From positions 62,001 to 126,000 of the forward strand of contig NZ_JAELVQ010000001.1 in NCBI RefSeq assembly GCF_016428595.1: DNA of 64,000 nucleotides, given 5' to 3'. The stretch's first letter is position 1. Every line of letters begins with the position of its first letter. The notes beneath the pieces were generated by a model, which had not been told where the DNA came from, did not search any database, and worked only from the letters and a program-made list of their open reading frames with translations. Shown here piece after piece: positions 44,990-54,951 of the stretch. Origin of the DNA: Snuella sedimenti. GTDB taxonomy: Bacteria > Bacteroidota > Bacteroidia > Flavobacteriales > Flavobacteriaceae. Both the position numbers and the translations under genes were made by a program.

Positions 44990-47900
44990 TTAGTTTTTAA
45001 TTCTACCTATTGATTTCAATTGTAACTCTTGTTTCCAGCTAAACAATACCGGAACGACAAATAATGTGATAAGCGCTATAAGCATCCCTCCAAAACTAGG
45101 GATGGCCATTGGTATCATAATATCACTACCTCTACCCGTTGATGTCAATACAGGCAACAAAGCCAAAATAGTTGTAGCGGTAGTCATTAAACAAGGTCTG
45201 ATTCGCTTTTCACCGGCTTCTATTACAGAGGCTTGTATGGCCAGCTTTGTCTTAGGTGCGTTCTTGCTAAACGTTTGTTTTAAGTAAGTGGCCATAACCA
45301 CTCCGTCGTCTGTTGCTATTCCAAACAATGCAATAAACCCGACCCAAACGGCTACACTAAGATTAATAGGATGCATTTGGAACAGATCGCGAAGGTTCTC
45401 CCCAAAAACACTAAAGTTTAAAAACCAGTCCTGCCCGTATAACCAAATCATAACAAAACCACCTGCAAAAGCAACGGCTATGCCAGTAAACACCATTAAG
45501 GATGTAGCTATCGAACGGAATTGAAAATAGAGAATCAAGAAAATAATAAGCAATGCCAACGGAACGACTACCGACAAGGTCTTTTCTGCTCGTAGCTGGT
45601 TTTCGTAAGTACCTGTAAATTGGTAACTAATCCCTTTCGGAACTACCAATTCTCCCGAAGCGATCTTCGTATGAATCAAAGCCTGAGCACGCTCAACAAC
45701 ATCTACTTCGGCATAGCCGTCCAACTTATCAAATAACACATACCCCACGAGGAATGTATCCTCACTTTTTATAACCTGCGGTCCCTGCTCATAACGAACG
45801 CTTGCCAATTCGCTTAAAGGCACTGGAGTTCCTTTGGAAACGGGTACATAAATCTGTTTAAGATCATTAGGGTTTGCTCGTAATTCCCGTGGATAGCGCA
45901 CCCTAACACCATAGCGTTCTCTCCCTTCTACAGTTTGGGTTAATACCATGCCACCAACAGCAACTTTTAGCACATCCTGAACTGCCTCTATTGAAATACC
46001 ATAACGTGCGATCTTTTCCCTGTTTATATCTATTAACATATAAGGCTTTCCTACGATGCGATCAGCAAAAACAGCTTCGGCCTTAACGCCTTCTGCTTGT
46101 TTTAAAATGGCTTCTAACTGGATTCCAAAAGCCTCAATTTGTTTTAAATCTTGCCCTTTCACCTTAATCCCCATGGGGGCACGCATACCGGTTTGCAACA
46201 TAACCAATCGGGTTTCGATGGGCTGTAATTTAGGTGCTGAAGTAACCCCAGGAAGTTTTGTAACTTTTACGATCTCGTTCCAGATATCATTTGGCGTTTG
46301 TATTTCGGGACGCCAGTTGCGGAAAAATTCACCGTCATCGTCAGGAATGAGCATTTTCGATGTTATATCGTGTGTTGTCGCTTTGTTAATGCTCTGGTTC
46401 TCTGCTGCGTTCGAACTTACAGTCCTGTTAGGGTTTTCAACAAAGCGCCCATCCTTCAACGCAAACAAGCCATCGTCATTGACTTTATAGCGTTGGCGTT
46501 CACCTGCCTCATTGAGCATATATTCTGGCTTGTACTGAATAACATTCTCATACATGGATAAGGGCGCTGGATCTAAAGCCGATTCCACCCTACCAGCCTT
46601 CCCAACAACCGTTTCTATCTCGGGAATATTGGCCACAGCCATATCCAACTGTTGCAATACACGTTTGTTTTCTTCCACTCCCGAATGTGGCATGGATGTG
46701 GGCATCAGTAAAAAGGAACCTTCATTTAAAGCTGGCATAAATTCCTTACCTGTATTTTTCATGATAAGAAAACCACAAACAACAAGAAACATTGGAATGG
46801 ACAAAAAGAGTAACTTATGTGCCAATGCCCATTGTAAAATACGTGTATAATACCTCCTAAAAAGCGTAAATACAGCCAACAGACCAAAACAAACAAGGCC
46901 TACAAAAATAAGATTCCAAAAAATGCTTTTATCGACTCCTAAAGGTCGCCAATACTCAGCTAAAAGAAACACAATGGCCAGCGCCGATATAAAAATATTG
47001 ATACTATTTTTTGAAACCGAAAAATTAAAAGTGAGAAATGAGAAACGAAATGCTGTTTTATTATAATATAAACTGGCGATCGACACCACACCATACGCCA
47101 GCAATATACCACCTAAGCCATGGCCATATAAAACCATAACAACTCCAAATAGTATCAAGACCCCATTTAAAGCATAACCGAAAACCTTTTTAACTCGTTT
47201 TTTTCTAAACAAAAATGCTGCAAAAGGGGGAATTAAAAACAAGGCCACAATTATAGAGGCTGTTAAGGCAAAGGTCTTTGTAAATGCTAAGGGCCTGAAT
47301 AGCTTTCCTTCGGCACCAATCATTGTAAACACAGGAATGAAACTTATAATGGTCGTCATAACCGCAGTAACAATAGCTCCAGACACTTCGGCTGTAGCTT
47401 TATAAACTACTGTATTTATGGAGGATTGTTTTTTATCTTCATCTAGATGCCTAATAATATTCTCTGAGAGAATGACCCCTACATCTACCATCGTACCAAT
47501 AGCAATGGCTATTCCCGAAAGAGCAACTATGTTAGCATCTACTCCAAAAAGCTTCATGGCAATAAAGACCATAAGAACCGCCACAGGCAACAATCCGGAT
47601 ATTAAAACGGAAGCTCTTAAATTAAATACCATGACAATAATTACTAAAATAGTAATTAATATTTCCAGGGTTAAAGCCTCATTAAGTGTCCCAAGTGTTT
47701 CTTGAATAAGTTCAGTTCGATCGTAAAAAGGCACTATGGTAACCTGGGAAGTGGTTCCATCGGATAATACTTTGGAAGGTAAACCTGCGCTTAATTCTTT
47801 TATCTTTCCTTTTACGTTATTAATAACTTCTAAAGGATTGGCTCCATACCTAGCCACAACAACGCCTCCAACAACTTCGGCGCCTTCTTTATCTAATATC

Positions 47901-48772
47901 CCTCTTCGTGCTGCAGGGCCTAATACTACTTTAGCTACGTCCTTAATCCTAATTGCCGTATATTCTTCGGAAGTTACTACCGCATTTTCGATATCCGCGA
48001 TAGACTTCACATACCCCAATCCACGAACCAAATACTCAACCTGATTTATTTCTATGGTTTGTGCTCCTATATCTGTATTGCTTTCTTTAACTGCTTTTAC
48101 AATCTGATTTAATCCAATATTGTACTGCCGCATCAATTCGGGATCAACATCTATTTGATATTCTTGCACATAGCCACCAATAGAGGCTACCTCTGAGACA
48201 CCACTAGCAGAAGACAAGGCATACTTAACATAATAATCCTGAATGCTTCTCAGCTCCTGCAAATCCCAACCACCGGTTACATTGCCTTCCTTATCACGCC
48301 CTTCCAAGGTATACCAAAATATTTGTCCTAATCCCGTAGCATCTGGCCCTAAGGCCGGGCTTACACCTTCGGGCAGCAAACCACTTGGTAATGAATTAAG
48401 CTTTTCCAATATTCTACTACGACTCCAGTAAAACTCGATATCTTCTTCAAAAATGATATAGATGCTAGAGAACCCAAACATAGAAGAGCTTCGTATGGTC
48501 TTTACACCAGGAATTCCCAACAACGAGGTTGTTAACGGGTAGGTGATCTGATCTTCGATATCCTGGGGCGATCGTCCTTCCCACTTTGTAAAAACGATCT
48601 GTTGGTTTTCACCTATATCGGGAATAGCATCTACAGCTACTGGATTGCTTGGTAAAAAGCCAGTATCCCAATTAAAAGGTGCATTAACTGTTCCCCATCC
48701 TACAAAGAGCACCAACAACAGGACGGCCACCAGTTTATTCTCTATTAAAAATTTTATGCTTTTATTTAGCAT
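44990..48772 (-). CDS. cusA: CusA-type heavy-metal RND efflux pump
   Basis: 1260 residues, about 200 longer than typical CusA (~1050). The core is clear: DIGENQQIVFTKWEGRSPQDIEDQ, the DxGxxxxEN-like VDVGVILSENIIRHL, VFTMIGAEGKLFRPLAFTKTFAL, then GTEFMPALNEGSFLLMPTSMP-like text and the C-terminal FGIATDDGVVMATYL helix. It exports Cu+/Ag+ (or related ions) from the periplasm using the proton gradient. The extra length is an internal membrane-helix block (about residues 530-660) and a periplasmic insert near 750-830. A tract encoding FRFSFLTFNFSVSK resembles intergenic simple sequence. Confidence 0.95.
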   Translation of the reverse strand: MLNKSIKFLIENKLVAVLLLVLFVGWGTVNAPFNWDTGFLPSNPVAVDAIPDIGENQQIVFTKWEGRSPQDIEDQITYPLTTSLLGIPGVKTIRSSSMFGFSSIYIIFEEDIEFYWSRSRILEKLNSLPSGLLPEGVSPALGPDATGLGQIFWYTLEGRDKEGNVTGGWDLQELRSIQDYYVKYALSSASGVSEVASIGGYVQEYQIDVDPELMRQYNIGLNQIVKAVKESNTDIGAQTIEINQVEYLVRGLGYVKSIADIENAVVTSEEYTAIRIKDVAKVVLGPAARRGILDKEGAEVVGGVVVARYGANPLEVINNVKGKIKELSAGLPSKVLSDGTTSQVTIVPFYDRTELIQETLGTLNEALTLEILITILVIIVMVFNLRASVLISGLLPVAVLMVFIAMKLFGVDANIVALSGIAIAIGTMVDVGVILSENIIRHLDEDKKQSSINTVVYKATAEVSGAIVTAVMTTIISFIPVFTMIGAEGKLFRPLAFTKTFALTASIIVALFLIPPFAAFLFRKKRVKKVFGYALNGVLILFGVVMVLYGHGLGGILLAYGVVSIASLYYNKTAFRFSFLTFNFSVSKNSINIFISALAIVFLLAEYWRPLGVDKSIFWNLIFVGLVCFGLLAVFTLFRRYYTRILQWALAHKLLFLSIPMFLVVCGFLIMKNTGKEFMPALNEGSFLLMPTSMPHSGVEENKRVLQQLDMAVANIPEIETVVGKAGRVESALDPAPLSMYENVIQYKPEYMLNEAGERQRYKVNDDGLFALKDGRFVENPNRTVSSNAAENQSINKATTHDITSKMLIPDDDGEFFRNWRPEIQTPNDIWNEIVKVTKLPGVTSAPKLQPIETRLVMLQTGMRAPMGIKVKGQDLKQIEAFGIQLEAILKQAEGVKAEAVFADRIVGKPYMLIDINREKIARYGISIEAVQDVLKVAVGGMVLTQTVEGRERYGVRVRYPRELRANPNDLKQIYVPVSKGTPVPLSELASVRYEQGPQVIKSEDTFLVGYVLFDKLDGYAEVDVVERAQALIHTKIASGELVVPKGISYQFTGTYENQLRAEKTLSVVVPLALLIIFLILYFQFRSIATSLMVFTGIAVAFAGGFVMIWLYGQDWFLNFSVFGENLRDLFQMHPINLSVAVWVGFIALFGIATDDGVVMATYLKQTFSKNAPKTKLAIQASVIEAGEKRIRPCLMTTATTILALLPVLTSTGRGSDIMIPMAIPSFGGMLIALITLFVVPVLFSWKQELQLKSIGRIKN

Positions 48773-48879
48773 TTCATCTTACTTTTAAACTATTAGACAA
48801 TATAAGTGTGTAAAACACGGTATACGGTATAGCACCTGGCAGAAATAATCCTGAGGTGTATCGCTCTAAAGTTTAAAAA

Positions 48880-49296
48880 TCAAATTAAATAGCTTTCGTC
48901 AATCTTGAAGATTTGCTTTATGACGCATGGCGGTTTATACGCCTTATAAGGCGTAACCTCTTTACTTGTATCTTCAAAAAGATTAAGATAAGTGTATATA
49001 AACGAGGTAACAAATAATTGTTTATCTAACGATAATTTATGCAGGTTTAGCTGTAACTCATCCTGACCATCAACTACTAACTGCTTATCGTTACAACACC
49101 CCTCTTTAGTTACCGAACAATCTGAAGTTGTCGATGCTTGTTGCATTTCCATGCCACAAGTTTCTACTTTATAAAAAATGGCCGTGTCTACCAAAGTATC
49201 ACCACAATAATGCATATCAATGGTAAAAGACATTGTAGAAAACAATACTACAAAGGCCATTGAAAAGGATACTATTTTAGTAAAAACCGATCTCAT
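48880..49296 (-). CDS. HYC_CC_PP family small exported protein
   Basis: 138 residues from the ATG at 49296 (a start six codons upstream was rejected: it would lie over the promoter). A signal sequence is followed by the three hallmarks of the family: HYCGDTL, EGCCND and KPPCV. Such proteins are seen next to copper and other metal genes in Bacteroidota; metal or disulfide chemistry in the periplasm is likely but not shown. It precedes cusA on the same strand by about 107 nt and may head the island. Confidence 0.85.
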   Translation of the reverse strand: MRSVFTKIVSFSMAFVVLFSTMSFTIDMHYCGDTLVDTAIFYKVETCGMEMQQASTTSDCSVTKEGCCNDKQLVVDGQDELQLNLHKLSLDKQLFVTSFIYTYLNLFEDTSKEVTPYKAYKPPCVIKQIFKIDESYLI

Positions 49297-49303
49297 AATG
49301 AAA

Positions 49304-49311
49304 CAAAAGTA
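49304..49311 (-). promoter_or_regulatory. -7 promoter box for the HYC_CC_PP gene
   Basis: TACTTTTG on the minus strand ends 8 nt before the ATG at 49296, implying a nearly leaderless transcript. Confidence 0.5.
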
Positions 49312-49337
49312 CAAAAAATCAAATACCCATGTCTTTT

Positions 49338-49784
49338 TTACAAATTATTTAACAACCTGCGTTTCAATTTATAGTAATAAAATGCGGGTAAAAGTAAAAG
49401 TAAAATAACAGGCTGAATCAAAAAACGACGTACGTTAAAAAACATATAATAGTCCTGCTGTCTTGGGTTGATTACAAAATACAAATAAATAAGAATCAAT
49501 ACCACAAAAGCAACCACATATATAAAAGCTGAAAACTTGACCATGCTTTTTTCTTTAAAAATAACATACAATATCCCTAAAGATATAATACTGTTTAAAG
49601 TATAACGCAAGCCTGTAAACATTGTAAGTTTAAACACTTCCCGCCTGGGGTTGTCCAGATAAAGGTAATCGTTCTTAAAAAAAATAAGATACGGATCGTA
49701 AAACAATTCATTTTCAAACCACCGGATCAACACCAATGCTCCAAACAGCAAGAAAAGCAACGTATATCTGGTGAATTTATTCAT
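49338..49784 (-). CDS. Exosortase F system-associated membrane protein
   Basis: 148 residues, about four membrane helices, with the family text LIRWFENELFYDPYLIFFK, NPRREVFKLTMFTGLRYTLNSIISL and QQDYYMFFNVRRFLIQPV. It is known only as the constant partner of the XrtF exosortase. It overlaps xrtF by 8 nt and certainly shares its transcript. What it does within the sorting system is unknown. Confidence 0.92.
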   Translation of the reverse strand: MNKFTRYTLLFLLFGALVLIRWFENELFYDPYLIFFKNDYLYLDNPRREVFKLTMFTGLRYTLNSIISLGILYVIFKEKSMVKFSAFIYVVAFVVLILIYLYFVINPRQQDYYMFFNVRRFLIQPVILLLLLPAFYYYKLKRRLLNNL

Positions 49785-50328
49785 TCCCTCTACTCAAATT
49801 TGAAAAACGATTTACCCATAATACCCACAGTAAACATACTATGCCATAAATTATCCCCGGAAACACGACACTATGTAATACTTCGCTTCGCCACGGATAA
49901 TGGTACAAGGCAACTGCAAAAAAAACGATGCGGACTAAATTTACTATATAAATTAATACAGCACCACAAATTACATACAAAATAGTCGTCTTTAATCTTC
50001 CTGCAAAAGCAACAACAAATGCTAAAAATAAAATAATAACGCTTAACGAATTACACCCTTCAATAATTCGTGCTAAATATTTACCGTTAACAATAAGTTT
50101 TATTGAAGGCTCATCCGAATGTTCCAATACTTGTGTTTCATACCCAATATCATTCAACAAAACTCCAACCTGTTTGGCTACTAAATTTGTCACATAATCC
50201 GGATAATATTTAGTATTGATTGCATACTGCAAATAGGCTTTGTACAACAACGATAAAACGATATATACAATCAAAAAAGTAAGTATAAACTTAATTACGG
50301 TTTTATATTGAATTAGGAGTGCTCTCAA
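49777..50328 (-). CDS. xrtF: Exosortase family protein XrtF
   Basis: 183 residues, about five membrane helices. The exosortase catalytic triad is visible: Cys92 in ARIIEGCNSLS, Arg133 in NLVRIVFFA and His152 in EVLHSVVFPG. XrtF is the Flavobacteriia exosortase, a transpeptidase-like inner-membrane enzyme thought to process proteins for the cell surface; its targets in this lineage are not well known. It forms a two-gene unit with the associated membrane protein and is divergent from the GAF gene. Confidence 0.93.
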   Translation of the reverse strand: MRALLIQYKTVIKFILTFLIVYIVLSLLYKAYLQYAINTKYYPDYVTNLVAKQVGVLLNDIGYETQVLEHSDEPSIKLIVNGKYLARIIEGCNSLSVIILFLAFVVAFAGRLKTTILYVICGAVLIYIVNLVRIVFFAVALYHYPWRSEVLHSVVFPGIIYGIVCLLWVLWVNRFSNLSRGNE

Positions 50329-50420
50329 AAAAACTTTAATAGATTACTGGATTAAATTTATACCAAACGTAATATCGAATTTACAGCTTTTTAAATACTT
50401 TTACTAAAACTTTTGAAATT

Positions 50421-50876
50421 ATGGTGTTTGAAACATTAAAACCACAAATAATATCCATTACTACTAATACAAAAAAAGCAACCAACGAGCGCCTATTTGC
50501 CATTTGTAAATTATTGGAGAACCAAATAGTTTATTACAACTGGGTTGGTTTTTATTTTAGAAACGGCGATAAAGAAGAGCTTATTTTAGGCCCCTATGTT
50601 GGCGAACCTACAGAACACACGATTATCCCTTTTGGAAAAGGCATTTGCGGGCAGGTTGCTGTGAGCAATAAAAACTTTGTGGTTCCCGATGTTTCAGCCC
50701 AAGACAACTATATTGCCTGCAGTATTACAGTAAAAGCCGAAATCGTAATCCCAATCTTTGTAAACGGAAAAAACATTGGTCAAATAGATATCGATTCGAA
50801 CACACCCGATCCATTTAGTGAAAAAGACGAACATTTTTTAGAGTTTGTTTGCAATGAAGTGTCCAAAATTTTATAG
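50421..50876 (+). CDS. GAF-domain protein, free methionine-R-sulfoxide reductase-like
   Basis: 151 residues, a single GAF domain. It carries the fRMsr text PFGKGICGQVA, the following DNYIACS and AEIVIPI, so the cysteines equivalent to E. coli Cys94 and Cys118 are present. The segment where the third cysteine (Cys84) normally sits reads EPTEHTIIPFG and has none. The enzyme reduces free methionine-R-sulfoxide with thioredoxin; two cysteines may suffice, but activity is not certain. It stands alone. Confidence 0.85.
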   Translation: MVFETLKPQIISITTNTKKATNERLFAICKLLENQIVYYNWVGFYFRNGDKEELILGPYVGEPTEHTIIPFGKGICGQVAVSNKNFVVPDVSAQDNYIACSITVKAEIVIPIFVNGKNIGQIDIDSNTPDPFSEKDEHFLEFVCNEVSKIL

Positions 50877-51384
50877 TTCCACCCTCTCAATTCATTTAAC
50901 CCCAATATATGTGTTAAAAAAATTTGTTGCTATTTCAAATTACTTCACATATGTTGTGTTCTTAAATTTAACGTGAGTTTCTATGTTAAAACCAACCAAT
51001 ATTCAAAAACTTATTTTCGATACTATTTTTCTTCGAAAAATCACTCAGATTGACAGTTTTTGAATGAAAATCATATCAGATTACATAGAATTCCGAAGGG
51101 ACTTTGTGTTGAAATCAAATGATTTTCTTATATCGAGTTAAATTTAAACACTGAAATCAAGAAAACACTTGTTTTTATTGTGTTTTACAATCTCATGACA
51201 AAGTTCTAATACACAATATAGATTCAACTAAAAAAAACACGTTGTTTTTTAATTGGATTAAGCCTATATTTTAGTTGAAATAATTACTTTTGCACTCATA
51301 AACAACAAAGCACCATAAACGCTTAATAATCACAAAATTTTATTTCCTTTTACCAGGGAAACCTTCAAACATAACACAACAATA
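50877..51384. other. Non-coding spacer before purH
   Basis: AT-rich, no gene seen. The only clear signal is TACTTTTG at 51285-51292, an exact -7 box for purH with about 85 nt of leader. I see no known riboswitch structure in the leader. Confidence 0.5.
51285..51292 (+). promoter_or_regulatory. purH -7 promoter box
   Basis: TACTTTTG matches TAnnTTTG, 93 nt upstream of the ATG. No TTG at the -33 distance was found. Confidence 0.5.
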
Positions 51385-52917
51385 ATGAGCAACGAAAAAA
51401 CTATCAAATCTGCCTTAATTTCGGTATTCAGCAAAGATGGCTTAGAACCCATTGTAAAAACACTAAACGAACAAGGCGTTACGATTTACTCTACTGGTGG
51501 CACACAAGCATTTATAAACGATTTAGGTATTGATGTTGTCCCTGTTGAAGATATCACCTCTTACCCTTCCATTCTTGGTGGTCGTGTAAAGACCTTACAT
51601 CCTAAAGTGTTTGGGGGGATTTTAAATCGTCAAAACAACGAAACAGATGTTGCTGAATTAGCTGAATTCGAAATTCCACAGATAGATGCTGTTATTGTTG
51701 ATTTATATCCTTTTGAAAAAACAGTAGCATCGGGTGCCAGCGAACAAGATATTATTGAAAAAATTGATATTGGAGGCATCTCGTTAATTCGTGCAGCTGC
51801 AAAAAACTTTGCAGATGTTGTATGTGTTGCTTCTGTTAACGATTACAGTGCGTTTTTAGAACTTATCACAACTCAAAACGGTGCACTTTCTTTAGAGGAC
51901 AGAAAGCGTTTTGCTACAAAAGCGTTTAACGTATCCTCTCATTACGATACAGCTATCTTTAATTACTTTAACAATAACAATGAAGAAACTGTATTGAAGA
52001 TTAGTGAAACCAACGGCAAAGTTTTGCGCTATGGTGAAAACCCACATCAAAAAGGTTTTTTCTTCGGAAACTTTGATGACATCTTCACTAAACTTCACGG
52101 AAAAGAATTAAGCTATAACAATTTGTTAGATGTTGATGCAGCCGTTAACTTAATGAATGAGTTTAAAAACGATGCGCCTACATTCGCCATATTAAAACAC
52201 AATAATGCTTGTGGCCTAGCCCAACGCGACACCATACATAAAGCTTATATTGATGCGCTTGCAGGGGATCCTGTTTCTGCTTTTGGAGGTATTTTAATTA
52301 GTAATACTGAAATTGACAAAGCCACTGCCGAAGAAATCCATAACTTATTCTGTGAAGTTGTTATTGCGCCTTCATTTTCAGAAGAAGCTCTAGAGATTCT
52401 TAAAGGCAAAAAGAATCGTATCCTTTTAATACTTAAGAACATTGACTTACCACAAACAAATGTTCGCACTTGCTTAAATGGAATTTTAGTTCAGGATAAA
52501 GACAACATTACCGATTCTAAAGAAGGTTTAACCAATGCCACACACACTAAACCTACAGCCAACGAACTAGAGGATTTGATTTTTGCTTCAAAAATTTGTA
52601 AACACACAAAATCAAATACTATTGTATTAGCTAAGAACAAACAACTTTGTGCTAGCGGAACCGGCCAAACAAGTCGCGTTGACGCCTTAAACCAAGCCAT
52701 TCATAAAGCAGGGTCATTTAACTTCGATTTAAATGGTGCCGTTATGGCCAGTGATGCGTTCTTCCCGTTTCCAGATTGTGTAGAAATTGCTAAAAATGCA
52801 GGTATAAGTGCTGTCATTCAGCCTGGAGGTTCTATAAAAGATCAGCTAAGTATTGATTATTGTAATGATAATAACGTTGCGATGGTAATGACTGGAACTC
52901 GCCATTTTAAACACTAA
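51385..52917 (+). CDS. purH: Bifunctional AICAR formyltransferase / IMP cyclohydrolase
   Basis: 510 residues, the full two-domain length. The N-terminal IMP cyclohydrolase domain has ALISVFSKDGLEPIV, YSTGGTQAFI, TSYPSILGGRVKTLHPKVFGG; the C-terminal AICAR transformylase has ILKHNNACGLA, DPVSAFGGI and GAVMASDAFFPFPD. It catalyses the last two steps of de novo IMP synthesis, using 10-formyltetrahydrofolate. It is a single-gene unit upstream of mreB. Confidence 0.97.
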   Translation: MSNEKTIKSALISVFSKDGLEPIVKTLNEQGVTIYSTGGTQAFINDLGIDVVPVEDITSYPSILGGRVKTLHPKVFGGILNRQNNETDVAELAEFEIPQIDAVIVDLYPFEKTVASGASEQDIIEKIDIGGISLIRAAAKNFADVVCVASVNDYSAFLELITTQNGALSLEDRKRFATKAFNVSSHYDTAIFNYFNNNNEETVLKISETNGKVLRYGENPHQKGFFFGNFDDIFTKLHGKELSYNNLLDVDAAVNLMNEFKNDAPTFAILKHNNACGLAQRDTIHKAYIDALAGDPVSAFGGILISNTEIDKATAEEIHNLFCEVVIAPSFSEEALEILKGKKNRILLILKNIDLPQTNVRTCLNGILVQDKDNITDSKEGLTNATHTKPTANELEDLIFASKICKHTKSNTIVLAKNKQLCASGTGQTSRVDALNQAIHKAGSFNFDLNGAVMASDAFFPFPDCVEIAKNAGISAVIQPGGSIKDQLSIDYCNDNNVAMVMTGTRHFKH

Positions 52918-53083
52918 TATTAAATTTATAATTTAGTTAAGCGTCCATTAAACCCATTTTACACGTATAACATTTTAATGGTTTTTGATTAAATATAGAT
53001 AAGAATTATAGCTCGCATATTTGTCAAGTTTTATTACATTTACAAGATTAGTTTTTAAACCTCAAAAAAATCACATATAACAC

Positions 53084-54112
53084 ATGGGCTTTTTCGACTT
53101 CTTAACCGAAGATATTGCAATAGATCTAGGAACTGCAAACACGCTTATTATACATAATGACAAGGTAGTTGTTGATGCGCCGTCGATAGTCGCTAGAGAC
53201 CGTATTACCAGTAAAATAATAGCTGTTGGTCAAGAGGCCAGCTTAATGCAAGGTAAAACCCATGAGAATATAAAAACCATAAGACCTCTAAAAGATGGTG
53301 TTATTGCAGATTTCGATGCTTCAGAGCAAATGATAAGTATGTTTATAAAAAACATACCTGCTTTAAAGAAAAAGTTTTTCTCTCCTGCTTTAAGGATGGT
53401 TATTTGTATTCCGTCTGGCATTACGGAGGTTGAAATGCGTGCGGTAAAAGAAAGTGCTGAGCGTGTTAATGGTAAAGAAGTTTATTTAATACACGAACCT
53501 ATGGCTGCAGCAATAGGTATTGGAGTAGACATTATGCAACCTAAAGGCAATATGGTTGTCGATATTGGTGGAGGAACTACCGAGATTGCTGTTATTGCGC
53601 TTGGAGGAATTGTATGCGACAAATCGGTAAAAATTGCGGGTGATGTCTTTACAAACGACATCGTATACTACATGCGTACACAGCACAACTTGTATGTAGG
53701 GGAGCGTACTGCAGAAAAAATAAAAATCCAAATAGGTGCAGCTACTGAAGACTTAGAACTTCCTCCTGAAGACATGAGTGTTCAAGGACGTGATTTATTA
53801 ACGGGAAAACCCAAACAAGTGCAGATTTCTTATAGAGAAATTGCCAAAGCGCTTGATAAATCTATTTTAAGGATTGAAGATGCGGTTATGGAAACCCTGT
53901 CACAAACACCACCTGAGCTAGCTGCCGACATATACAACACTGGTATTTACTTAGCTGGAGGAGGATCGATGCTTAGAGGTTTAGACAAGCGTTTATCCCA
54001 AAAAACAGATCTTCCAGTTTATATAGCAGAAGACCCTTTAAGAGCCGTAGTACGTGGCACTGGCATTACACTTAAAAACTTATCTAAATACAAAAGCGTA
54101 TTGATAAAATAG
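53084..54112 (+). CDS. mreB: Rod-shape-determining protein MreB
   Basis: 342 residues. This is an actin-fold cytoskeletal ATPase with the phosphate-1 motif IAIDLGTANTLI, the phosphate-2 motif VVDIGGGTTEIAVI and the adenosine-site GGGSML. The amphipathic N-terminus (MGFFDFLTEDI) binds the membrane. It organises lateral wall synthesis with MreC, MreD, PBP2 and RodA, whose genes follow in order. Spacing to mreC is 11 nt. Confidence 0.97.
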   Translation: MGFFDFLTEDIAIDLGTANTLIIHNDKVVVDAPSIVARDRITSKIIAVGQEASLMQGKTHENIKTIRPLKDGVIADFDASEQMISMFIKNIPALKKKFFSPALRMVICIPSGITEVEMRAVKESAERVNGKEVYLIHEPMAAAIGIGVDIMQPKGNMVVDIGGGTTEIAVIALGGIVCDKSVKIAGDVFTNDIVYYMRTQHNLYVGERTAEKIKIQIGAATEDLELPPEDMSVQGRDLLTGKPKQVQISYREIAKALDKSILRIEDAVMETLSQTPPELAADIYNTGIYLAGGGSMLRGLDKRLSQKTDLPVYIAEDPLRAVVRGTGITLKNLSKYKSVLIK

Positions 54113-54123
54113 TCTAATAGACC

Positions 54124-54951
54124 ATGCAACAAATTATCAATTTTATAATAAGAAACAAAACCTTTTTGTTGTTCTTGTTGCTGTTTACTATCTCTATTCT
54201 TTTTACAATCCAATCGCATTCTTATCACAAAAGTAAGTTTATCAATTCTGCTAACTTTATTACTGGCGGCGTTTATAATTCTGTCAACAATATTACTGGC
54301 TACTTTGATCTAAAAACCCAAAATGAAGTTTTAGTCGAAGAAAACAATTATCTAAAATCCCTTTTATATAACACCAAACAACCCGCGGACGGCACCCTCT
54401 TTAGAGATAGTCTATCTTTCGATAAACAATTTATATTTGGCACAGCGAAGGTTATTAAAAACAGTTATTCATCCACCGATAACATTTTATTAATTGACAA
54501 AGGTTCTAACGACAGCATAAAACAAGATTTTGGTGTCATAACAAGTAAAGGCATTTTAGGAGTAGTCAATAAGACAAGTAAAAATTTTGCCACCGTTATT
54601 TCAATTTTAAATACTAACAGCCAAATAAGTGCCCAACTAAAAAAATCAAACCACTTTGGCTCTTTAACTTGGGATGGCATAAGCCCTGCTTTTGTACAAC
54701 TATTAGATCTTGGAAAAATTGCACCGGTAAAAAAAGGAGATACGATTGTTACCTCCGGAAGGTCTTCAATATTTCCAAAAGGCATTCCTATTGGGACAAT
54801 AACAGATTTTGAGTTAGATGATGCCGAAAATTTTTATGTGATACAGGTTAAGCTGTTTAACGACATGTCCAATATAGAGCATGTTTACACAATTGAGAAC
54901 ATTGATATAGTAGAGATCACCAATTTGTTAAACGAAAACAAAAATGAATAA
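54124..54951 (+). CDS. mreC: Rod-shape-determining protein MreC
   Basis: 275 residues with one N-terminal membrane helix (FLLFLLLFTISILFTI), a coiled-coil-like stretch (NEVLVEENNYLKSLLYN) and the two beta-barrel domains of MreC (NDSIKQDFGVITSKGILGVV; KKGDTIVTSGRSSIFPKGIPIG). It links MreB to the periplasmic PBP2 complex and activates it. It overlaps mreD by 8 nt. Confidence 0.95.
   Translation: MQQIINFIIRNKTFLLFLLLFTISILFTIQSHSYHKSKFINSANFITGGVYNSVNNITGYFDLKTQNEVLVEENNYLKSLLYNTKQPADGTLFRDSLSFDKQFIFGTAKVIKNSYSSTDNILLIDKGSNDSIKQDFGVITSKGILGVVNKTSKNFATVISILNTNSQISAQLKKSNHFGSLTWDGISPAFVQLLDLGKIAPVKKGDTIVTSGRSSIFPKGIPIGTITDFELDDAENFYVIQVKLFNDMSNIEHVYTIENIDIVEITNLLNENKNE

Noticed and set aside
46056-46490. 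144-codon plus-strand ORF inside cusA
   Set aside because: It lies wholly antisense to a clear RND pump gene and has no family features.
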